From positions 1 to 26,464 of the forward strand of contig BCJJ01000086.1 in assembly GCA_039545355.1 (NCBI GenBank): 26,464 nt of DNA. Direction: 5' to 3'. The notes under the pieces were generated by a model that was not told the origin of the DNA, ran no database searches, and was given only the letters and a program-made list of their open reading frames with translations. This DNA is from Trichosporon coremiiforme (lineage: Eukaryota; Basidiomycota; Tremellomycetes; Trichosporonales; Trichosporonaceae). The translations under genes and the position numbers were made by a program. This document shows positions 19,080 to 26,464 of the stretch, one piece after another (within the stretch, counting starts at the first letter, position 1; each line of letters begins with the position of its first letter).

Positions 19080-20966
19080 ATGCTGGTGGCCACAGTGCTC
19101 CCACGACGAATATCAGTCGGACGATGTCTTCGGCTACAGTTCCGCACCTTCTCCGCCTCGACTCTTCGGCCAAGGAAGGCGTCCGAACTTGAGACGGTCC
19201 TCCGAGCACAAGACCCGTATGACCGTATCCAGTTCTTTCCCGACCTGCAGTTTCCGAAGGAGGCGGGCACGTACAAGAGCCGCATGGCTTGGCTGTCTGG
19301 CGGTCTTGTGGGTTATTCGTGTGCTCGTGTTCTAACTCGCAGTTCTCGAGTAAGGTCGAGGCTGAGCCGCACCTGGTGCCCTTTTGGACTATGCTCGTAC
19401 ATATCAGCCGGACGTGGTTTGTAAAAAACATTGAGGACGGGAGCCGGAAACTGCGGTTCAAACAGAATCAATGGCCGACGGCGCAGATGTTTACGATAGC
19501 AGCGGTACCGGAAACGCATTGGGCTCAGTGAGTTTGCATTTCCCGTACGTACAACTGACGGCCCAGCGGCCTCATTCTGACACCGGACTCGTTTGACTTG
19601 GCAGTGTGCTCGGAGGACCCTTCACTGGAGCGCATTGTCAGGGGAGACAGCGCACATCTCTTTCCGCACTACGATCCCGCGTTCGCGGCCAAGTTCGCCT
19701 ACGGTCCGCCTAAGATGACGCGCGCATTGCTGCAGGCAATTGCGGATAGACAGCCGCTCCTGTACGCCGCCTCGCAAGAGAGGTCGATTCTTGACGACAC
19801 CCAGCGGGAAGTGAACCTCTTAGGCGATAACGTGAGTCTGCTGGCGATCTCATGGCAAGAGCTAACGTACAGTCCACCTTCATCTTTCCCCATTATCGAC
19901 TGATTTACCGACAGACGAACGATCCCGACAAGGAGACGTACTTCGACACTGCGGAGGTGCAGAACGGCGGCCTGCGTCCTCTGGTTCGGATACCCGGGAA
20001 CTTTGGGCGTCGGTCCGAGGAGGACCTCGCCGGACCCAATCGACCTGTGCACATGCAGTGGTTCTCCGCAAAGAACACGCTCACCATCGGGCACTGTCCG
20101 CCCTCTGCGTCGGCAGAGCTGCACGAGCTCCTCATCTCCTCGATGCGGAGCAATCCCATCCAGACTTCTGTTTGGGAGGATGCGACAATCCTGCCGTGGT
20201 CACCGACAGCTCAGGGAGGTGGAAACTGGCTTAATTTCGAGTGAGGTAGATGCGGCGATCGTGACTGACAACCAGCACGTACACGCCGGCGTTTTTGCAG
20301 GGCAAGCCGATAGCGGACCCGCTGTTCCCCGGTATCCAGCGAAAAGGGCCGGGTATCTCGGACCACCTACGGCGGCGAGCTGCGTCGGCGTCTTCTGCTG
20401 CCCCCGCTGCAGGACCGTCCACTGCGACTGGCGCTGCGGCTGGAGCTCGACCGGCGAAGGGCGGACCAACCATTACCGACAGTCGCGAACAGGTGGAGAC
20501 GCGGAATCGTCTTCTCCGCCAGCGACTGCGGGAACAGGTCCAGCGCCAGCGAGCATGGGCGGCCGTCGGTTCCGACGACGGCACCAACTGGAAGACACCA
20601 AGTACGCCTGGCACGCAATCGCAACTGGCTGCTGCGTTCGAGGAAAAGCAGTATGCCGCCGGTCGCCCTCAGCCGGCCGTGCACAAAATCCTCTCAGACC
20701 CGCGGTCATACTACAAGCGTCTCGGGATGGTACCCGAGGCGAGGCATCTGCAGTACTTCCACGAGAAGACGGTCGATGCTGAGATCAAGGAGCTCTACCG
20801 CGAGCTCACGCTCCAGAACCATCCTGACCGTGCGGCGAGTCCGGAAGAAGAAGCACGACTTCACCACATCATGGCCAACATCAACGTGGCCAAGGATCAC
20901 CTTGAGACGGCGGAGAAGAGGATAGAGTACCATAACCGCTTCAGCCCGACCAAGCTGTACCGCTGA
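19080..20966 (+). CDS. mitochondrial-type protein with C-terminal J domain (578 aa, 5 exons)
   Basis: Exons are 19080-19307, 19343-19527, 19567-19831, 19873-20240 and 20276-20966; introns are 35, 39, 41 and 35 nt. The N-terminus is Arg/Ser-rich without acids (MLVATVLPRRISVGRCLRLQ), a good mitochondrial presequence. Residues ~30-375 form a domain I do not recognise (FFPDLQFPKEAGTY, HLVPFWTMLVHISR, IFPHYRLIYRQ, LVRIPGNFG). A Ser/Ala-rich linker and a long charged helix follow. The last ~89 residues are a J domain, DPRSYYKRLG to EYHNRF, with an extended helix I-II region and the HPD triad at 531-533 needed to stimulate Hsp70. J domains are usually N-terminal; yeast Jid1 is one distant mitochondrial comparison. 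It probably recruits matrix Hsp70 to a specific client. Its 3' end converges on KTI12 with an 84-bp gap. Confidence 0.82.
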
Positions 20967-21050
20967 ACAATATAGAAACGTAGACGCCCTCAACTCAATT
21001 GTACATAGTGATACACATATGCATACTCTAGATCAATCTATTGAGGCGGT

Positions 21051-22216
21051 CTACGCCGTGCCCCAGTTCATCTGCAGGAAGGTGACAAAGCCAGACGCGA
21101 CGCCGGCCTCGGTCCAGATACCCGCACCCTTGGAGCCGGTCTTCTGCGCGGCCATTTGGTTGCTCTCGTAGGTGCGCTTCATGCGCTGGAGCTCAGAGAG
21201 CGTCGGCTTCCTGGCGGGCGGGAGGTTCAGCACAAGCCCAGGCGCAGCTGGCGGAGAAGGAATCGGGAGAGTCGTCCCTCCTCCAGCCTGCAGATGGGAG
21301 ATGACGAGCTGGACGATCGTACTCGTCGTGCCAGTGAGGATCTGCATCGTGTTCGGGGGCGGCTTCGTTCTCTGCGATAGGTTAGATCTGACAGTCCAGG
21401 AATCCAGGGAAGGGTCAAAGAAACGCAGAAGATGAGGGCGCAAGTTGACTCACGTGCTGCGCTGAATTTGTTGGCGGCTTCTTCTCTCCCTTCGTGACTG
21501 CAAGCCAGATGTCCTCGAGCGGCACCTCCTCATCCCACGGGAGGACGAAGAGCGGGCTGTCCCAGCGAGCCATGGAACTCGGCTCCTCGTACCGCATCAT
21601 CATGTTTTCGAACCTGATGTCAGCTTCCATCCCATCCCAGCACAGCTCTGCCTGTCTTCCCTCCACTTCCTCTGCGAGCCACCAGGGCAGGCAGTGAACG
21701 AGCAAAACACACTCACGTCTCGGGCTTGTAAAGCTTCCCCCGCTCCTCCTCCCACCCCTTGCACTTATTCGGCGGAGCAACGGGGTGCACGGTGGCAACA
21801 CGTACACCCGCCTCTCGCGCGGCGCAGTAGAGCTGGTACCGGAACCCCTTGATGTAGTTGGCAGAGTCGAGGATGGTAATCGTCGAGGGGTTCAGACTCC
21901 GCGTTGCCGCCGTGAAGAGCGCGGCGCGAGCTGGTTTCTCGCTAGGCGAGTCTGTTGTCAGCTCGCAGCACAGAGCCTCAGCTATGCACCGATAAGCACA
22001 GCGCAAGAGCACCTGCTGGGTCGGCACAGCGCCTCGCCGATACTCACCATCGTAAGAAGCCCGGGTCACGTGCACGCTCTCATCATCCACAATCGTGACG
22101 GCGGTGATGGGACCGCCCTCGCCAGCCTTGAGCTTGTTCTCAAAATAGGCCTTAAGCTCCTGGGAACGCTTCGTCTTGCCCACGCAAGGGAAGCCGGAGA
22201 CGGTGACGAGCGCCAT
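21051..22216 (-). CDS. KTI12: KTI12, Elongator-associated P-loop tRNA-binding ATPase (294 aa, 4 exons)
   Basis: Exons, 5' to 3': 22048-22216, 21717-21951, 21454-21613, 21051-21371; introns are 96, 103 and 82 nt, two to three times longer than in neighbouring genes. The protein starts MALVTVSGFPCVGKTKRSQE: the P-loop GFPCVGKT lies at residues 8-15 right at the N-terminus, as in KTI12. Later marks are IVDDESV (Asp/Glu of the Walker region), DSPSEKPARAALF, TILDSANYIKGFRYQLYC and FENMMMRYEEPSSMARWDSPLF, all characteristic of KTI12. The C-terminal helical region (PTLSELQRMKRTYESNQ) is that of the tRNA-binding part. KTI12 supports Elongator in forming wobble-uridine 5-carboxymethyl-type modifications. 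The O-phosphoseryl-tRNA kinase PSTK is related but lacks this set of motifs. The gene is divergent from MDV1. Confidence 0.93.
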
Positions 22217-22555
22217 GCCGGGGGTGACTGGAGGTGACTGGTGGTGGTTGGGGGTGGAGGTGCAGAAAGCAAAATAGAGGCGGCGGCGTGTTTCGTCATT
22301 GGCCGCTGATGCGGGGCAGATTGAAACCACATGGCTGGGCCACTGTGTCTGTCGGACATCCGACTTTCGCTGCGTCGCCTATCCACTCTTCGGCCTGCTC
22401 TTGCCTTTTACCATCGCGACGTCCCCTTTCTTGTTTACTTAGACCTTACATTGCACCCTCGCATAAACCGACCCCGACAGTAGGAACGGCAACACACAGC
22501 ATACACGACTCCACACACGACCCGGCCCCACTTTGCGACCTTGGAGGAGAGCGCC
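22217..22555. promoter_or_regulatory. shared divergent promoter of KTI12 and MDV1
   Basis: 339 bp separate the two start codons. No specific operator was recognised. Steady short spacing like this usually means a common nucleosome-free region. Confidence 0.5.
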
Positions 22556-24926
22556 ATGTCTCGCGACGCGTCAGGGTCGACGCTGTCGTCGCTAACGAAC
22601 GCGGCGTCGGACACATACACGATTGCGCGCGAGGCCGTGCTGACGCCGTTCTCGACCGACCACCGGCGCGGGGAGAGCATCAAGATTCTGTCCGACTGTG
22701 AGTTTGTCCATGTCTCGGCTATATGGAGGTGACAGATGACCGACTCCATCTGTTGGACGGGCGTTTCTGCTATGGTCGCCATGCACTCGCTCTGGACCTC
22801 CACTGAGCAGTGCCGGGGATACACACATGCATGGCCGGCACTGCGCTCCTGTCGCCACCACCGCAACCACCATGATCTTCACGCTGACGTACATAGTTGC
22901 GCCGTCGCTGATGCAGCCGCGATACTCGAAGGGTCTGGCTGGCCGTTCGTCCTCGCCTATGCCCCCGCGGCCAGGCCTGCTGCGCCTACCGACCAACATC
23001 CCGGGGCTGAACATGGGTCCCGTCCAGCCAACGTCTTCAACAGGCATCCAGATTCTCGAGCGGGCAGACGCACTCACCCGTCTGTCGCTTGATGACGATG
23101 CGCCGGCCGTCTCGCTCATCCGCGGCTTCAAAGCCACAATTCCGACAAGCGAGCTCTCGAAGCAGCGCCGGCGGCTGATCCGCGGCGGACTCGTCGACGA
23201 GGACCTCGGGGGCAAGCTGGGTCTGAAGGCTCTGGGAGACCGCGCACGAGGTCTGTTAACAGACGGAAGCGACGAGATCGAGGCACAGCACGAAGCAAAG
23301 CGGAAGGACAAGCGCAGCCGGCGGAAAAAGCTGCGGGAACGGAGGTCCACCATGGCCCACCTGGAGGGGAAACTGCATCTCGAGGACCTGCTCCAGCAGG
23401 CGGACGAGATTGCGCAGGACAAGGACAACCTGGCCGTTCGACAGGTGACTCTACAGAAATGGATGGTGTACTGACGATGACAGAGCCTCATCAACGCGGA
23501 GATCAATGAGGTGTCGAGCAAGATTGAGCAGCTCGCTGAGATTCGGAAGCGGCTCGAGGCATCCCTGCTCAAGCTGCAGGAGGAGGGACTGGAGCTCGAC
23601 GACGAGCTCGAGGGTATCCAGGAGCTGATGGCGTCGCCGAGTGTCACTTCCGCCGCGGGTGTGAAGGCTCTTCCGCCTAGTGCGCAGCAGACCGTCTCTT
23701 CCTCCTCTCGACGACGAAAGGGCCCCGCCTTCCTGCCGTCTGAACACGACGAGCTGCCCAGCGGCGTAGCCTTCCTGACGCTCGAGGGACACACGGCGCC
23801 CATAACAGCACTGGACTACGACGAGCCGTACGGCACTTTGGTCACTGCGGGCCAGGACGACCTCGTAAAGGTCTGGGACCTGTGCGACGGCGAGGTGCTG
23901 GGCGAGCTGCGCGGCCACAAGGGCGCTGTCAAGGCCGTGCAGGTCGAGGACACGCTCTGCGTGACGGGAGGCGAGGACGGGGATGTGCGGCTGTGGGACC
24001 TGCGTCTGGTCGAGGACTACGAGGAGAAGCTGGCCAAGGCGGCCGAGAGCCGGAACCCGCTCGACCGGATTGCGGAGGAGAAGGAGGGCTCGATCCGGCA
24101 AGGCGGTGAGGAGGAGGAGGAGCGCAACCCCTGCGTACGTACCCTCGAGGGCCACTCCAAGTCCATCACGGCGCTGTACTACGAGGACTCGACGCTCGTC
24201 ACGGGCTCCGCGGACAAGACGATCAGGCAGTGGGACGTGACGACCGGGCAGTGCGTGCAGACCATGGACATTCTGTGGGCCATCTCCAACCCGCCCGTCA
24301 TCCCGCTCTCGCCGCGCAAGAGCAGGCGCAAGTATAGCAGCTCCTCGTACGCGAGTGCCGGATTCGACGACCTGCTTCCCAACCTCGACAGTCCCGGAGC
24401 GGCCGAGGAGCCCGTCTCCCTCAGCGGGCCGTTCAGCGTCCCCACACCGCCCTTCAGCGACGGCTCGTGGGACATGTACACCGACTTTGTTGGGGGCCTG
24501 CAGTCCTGGGGCTACGCGCTTGCTTCGGGATCCGGCGACGGCGCCGTGCGTATGTGGGACATGCGCACGGGCCAGGCACACCGCACCCTCAACGGCCATA
24601 CTGCGCCCGTGACGTCGCTCCAGTTCGACGAGCACAACATCATCTCCGGCTCGCTCGACAAGACGATCCGCATTTGGGACATGCGCATGGGCCAGACCGT
24701 CGAGCTGCACAAGTACGAGTACCCCGTCACTTGTGTGCAGTTTGATAGCCGCAAGGTCGTCGCGTGCACGGGCGAGAATGGCATCGAGGTCTACAACCGC
24801 ACGACGCACGAGCACTCGCGCCTCGTTGTCAATGGGCACACGAAGCCGGCCGAGCGCATGCGCTTCATCGACAAGTACCTCGTCTCCGGGGGCAAGGACG
24901 GCACGGCAAAGGTCTGGGCCATGTAG
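22556..24926 (+). CDS. MDV1: mitochondrial division adaptor Mdv1 (WD40; 710 aa, 3 exons)
   Basis: Exons are 22556-22697, 22897-23444 and 23484-24926; introns are 199 and 39 nt. Mdv1/Caf4 sits on the mitochondrial outer membrane, links Fis1 to the dynamin Dnm1 and nucleates fission. Residues 1-230 form the helical Fis1-binding part (SDFAPSLMQPRY after the first splice). Residues ~231-281 are a coiled coil (EINEVSSKIEQLAEIRKRLE, then EELELDD-type heptads). From ~329 to 710 there are WD40 repeats, for example TLEGHTAPITALDY, LVKVWDL, GDVRLWDL, TIRQWDV, GAVRMWDM, TIRIWDM and TAKVWAM. The blade with FVGGLQSWGYALASGSGDG and the start GHTAPVTSLQFD are typical of Mdv1. A Ser-rich insert of about 70 residues interrupts the propeller (24290-24480). 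The 199-nt first intron is unusually long here. Confidence 0.93.
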
Positions 24927-24976
24927 TACAAGATTTATGCATTACACTTTACAAGGCTAACGTTGACATTGGGGCG

Positions 24977-25849
24977 CTAGCGCCGCGACTGGTACTGGTA
25001 CTGGTAGTACTCGTGCTGGTACTGATGCTGAAGCGGCTCACTCTGGAGCGAAATGCGGGTTTGTTGCTGTTGATGGGAGGTGGATTGCTGAGTGTGGCTT
25101 TGGCTGCTGTGGCTCGACAGCTGGTGCTGATGGTTTTGTGAGTGGGAGCTCTGGCTCTCGTACTGCTGTGAGCCGTGGTTGTCGTACTGGTACGCGGTGT
25201 ACGAGAGCTGTTGCTGGGAGGATTGGTGGCCGTACGACGTCTGGCTATGCGACGTCTGGCTGTATGGCGAGCGCTCGCGGCGCTCATACTCGTAAACCGA
25301 CGTCTGCCGGGGTGAGTACTCGGAGAATGCCGGATGCGGCTGATACATCGACGAGGTCGACAATGACGACGAGGAGGGGTTGAGCTGCGACCGAAGCGAG
25401 CTGTCGGGGTGGGTCAGAGAGTGGCTCTCGCCGGAACCCGCTGTACTGGGGTAGTTGTGGCTGTTGTTCTGAGTCTGCGAGCTGCCGTGTTTGTGGTTAC
25501 TGATGCCGTGGCTGTGAATGAAGCTGCTCGTCTTGTGGCTGCGCGTAGGCGAGTCCGAATGCGACGACTGGTACGAGTCCATCTGGAAGGGCGAGAACGG
25601 CGACGCGCGGTGGTAGTCCGACTGCCCGAAGATCGACGTGCGGTCGAACGAGAGCGACTTTGACGGCGGCGTCGGCTGCGAAGACCGCTCGCTCCACTTC
25701 TGCGTCGCGGTGCTCGTTGACATCGACGACGGGCGCTCGCCCCAGCCTGCACGGGCAAGAGGTGATGACTGCTGACTAGCAAGTGCCGTTTATGGACCGA
25801 GAGGCGATGTCAAGGTCTGCGAGAGACCCGAGGAGCTCGACGAGGACAT
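24977..25849 (-). CDS. Ser/Gln/Tyr/His-rich prion-like protein (273 aa as modelled; may be the 3' part of a larger gene)
   Basis: Exon 2, 24977-25746, is firm; exon 1, 25798-25849 (MSSSSSSGLSQTLTSPL), is tentative. They join in phase across a 51-nt intron with a non-consensus GTCCAT donor and a GTGCAG acceptor. The protein is almost wholly low complexity: Ser/Thr/Pro-rich to about residue 100, then Ser/Gln/Tyr/His-rich (YSQTSHSQTSYGHQSSQQQ), ending HEYYQYQYQSRR. No folded domain is seen. Such composition fits prion-like regions of RNA-granule or transcription proteins, but function is unknown. Upstream sequence in the same frame (25850-25940) reads RETVIERLPEPLP, a decayed match to the repeat in the adjoining open stretch at 25945-26464, so both may belong to one gene. 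It converges on MDV1 with a 50-bp gap. Confidence 0.62.
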
Positions 25850-26152
25850 TTTGAGGGAAGCCTGCGGGAGCGGCTCCGGGAGTCGCTCGATCACCGTCTC
25901 TCGCGCAGATGCTGCCCGGAAGCCGGACGCAGCCGTACTCGAGTTTAAAAGTAGCGCTCGACAGTTTCAGGCAACGGTTCCGGAAGCCGTTCAGGAAGGC
26001 GCTGAGGTCGCTCTTGGGGACGCTCCTGGGGTCGCTTGGTCATGGTCTCCCGCGACGCCGTCGACCGGAACGCAGCAGCTGGAGCGTCAGAGAAGTACAT
26101 CTCAACCGACTCTGGCAGTGGTTCCGGCAGCCGGTCGATCGTCGCGTCCCGC
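25850..26152 (-). repeat. degenerate Pro-Leu-Pro-Glu coding repeats
   Basis: Three diverged units share the order R-E/D-x-T, RLPEPLP, and in two of them YF. Short internal iterations (RPQERPQERPQ, RLPERLPEPLP) sit in the middle unit. The third unit is in a different frame. Confidence 0.6.
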
Positions 26153-26464
26153 GTCACTGGCTGAAGCGACCGAGCCACTGGGGTCTCCTGGAGGTGCGTC
26201 TCCACCGGGATGACCGCCACTCGGGCCGGCTCGGGTGGCTCCATGGGCGGCAGCTCCGGTGTAACCGACGCCATCATCTGAGAGCTCGTATGTTCCATGG
26301 GAGAGATTCCGCCCATTGGGCAGCCCTGATCGGGTGTGAGAGCCGATACAATCTGGGCTGCAGTATGTTCCATGGGCGAGACGCCACTGACCGCAGGCGA
26401 GATGACTCCGACACTCGAGTCGAAGATCTCGATCGAGCCCATGACTGGCGTTGCCTCGGCGGTA
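25945..26464 (-). CDS. repeat-rich disordered protein, 5' end outside window
   Basis: The frame is open from the right edge to a TAA at 25945-25947. I do not recognise it. It contains two 25-residue repeats (SPMEHTAAQIVSALTP and SPMEHTSSQMMASVTP), a Pro/Glu segment and then Pro/Arg/Glu repeats (DRLPEPLPESVEMYF and ERLPEPLPETVERYF). After the stop, another frame carries a third, diverged copy running into the Ser/Gln-rich gene at 24977-25849. Compared with the previous copy, the stretch between YF and FR is 5 nt longer, which shifts the frame. Hence this is either the 3' end of its own gene or the front of a gene broken at 25945-25975. No good splice sites bridge the break. Confidence 0.45.
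   Translation of the reverse strand, partial: TAEATPVMGSIEIFDSSVGVISPAVSGVSPMEHTAAQIVSALTPDQGCPMGGISPMEHTSSQMMASVTPELPPMEPPEPARVAVIPVETHLQETPVARSLQPVTRDATIDRLPEPLPESVEMYFSDAPAAAFRSTASRETMTKRPQERPQERPQRLPERLPEPLPETVERYF
26236..26385 (-). repeat. two tandem 75-bp coding repeats (25 codons each)
   Basis: Copy 1 (26311-26385) and copy 2 (26236-26310) encode G-V/I-SPMEHT, two Ala or Ser, Q, then A/S-x-TP-D/E. The unit is in frame. Confidence 0.75.

Noticed and set aside
21051..22216. PSTK (Sec-tRNA kinase) instead of KTI12
   Set aside because: The motifs SEKPARAALF, NYIKGFRYQLYC and RYEEPSSMARWDSPLF belong to KTI12, and selenocysteine use is not expected in this type of fungus.
22592..24839. Two long minus-strand frames (about 400 and 460 residues) antisense to MDV1
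   Set aside because: The plus strand encodes clear WD40 repeats and a coiled coil. The antisense frames are low complexity and lack motifs.

Overview
The window looks like nuclear DNA of a basidiomycete yeast, most likely a tremellomycete close to Trichosporon; that placement is inference. The supporting signs are compact GC-rich genes on both strands, very short introns (mostly 33-47 nt) with GTGAGT/GTAAGT donors and a CTAAC or CTGAC branch site 3-8 nt before the acceptor AG, pyrimidine-rich promoters and a tRNA with an anticodon-loop intron. Exon joins below were built by hand from frame, splice signals and protein continuity. The 11-intron ABC1 kinase, the 5-intron copper transporter, the 4-intron J protein and the 3-intron KTI12 all close in frame, which supports the models.

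Layout: the 3' part of an intron-bearing tRNA-Pro(CGG) (1-85); F-box-like protein A (+, 528-1802); a small secreted ricin-B-type lectin (-, 2356-2937); a gene-poor stretch of about 1.8 kb; the lariat debranching enzyme DBR1 (+, 4764-5985), intronless but frameshifted inside a conserved block; an unrecognised acidic protein (+, 6274-7494) with an uncertain exon map. Next come three tandem, diverged, Gag-capsid-like genes (+, 7712-8302, 8702-9472, 9660-10412) with no pol, no zinc knuckle and no visible LTR. A DHA1-type MFS exporter follows (+, 11517-13290), then F-box-like protein B (-, 13472-14783), a paralogue of A with the same intron position.

The right half holds mitochondrial and housekeeping genes: an ADCK1/Mcp2-type ABC1 kinase (-, 15301-17523), a Ctr copper transporter (-, 17929-18680), a mitochondrial-type protein with a C-terminal J domain (+, 19080-20966), KTI12 (-, 21051-22216) and the mitochondrial fission adaptor MDV1 (+, 22556-24926). 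At the right edge are a Ser/Gln/Tyr/His-rich prion-like protein (-, 24977-25849) and an open, repeat-rich coding stretch (-, 25945-26464). These last two may be one disrupted gene.

The most novel content is the three-gene Gag-like cluster, a candidate domesticated retrotransposon capsid family. Next is the DBR1 lesion, found in a genome whose other genes depend on splicing many tiny introns. Several neighbours act on mitochondria (ABC1 kinase, J protein, MDV1), but nothing indicates co-regulation beyond the shared divergent promoters CTR/J protein and KTI12/MDV1.
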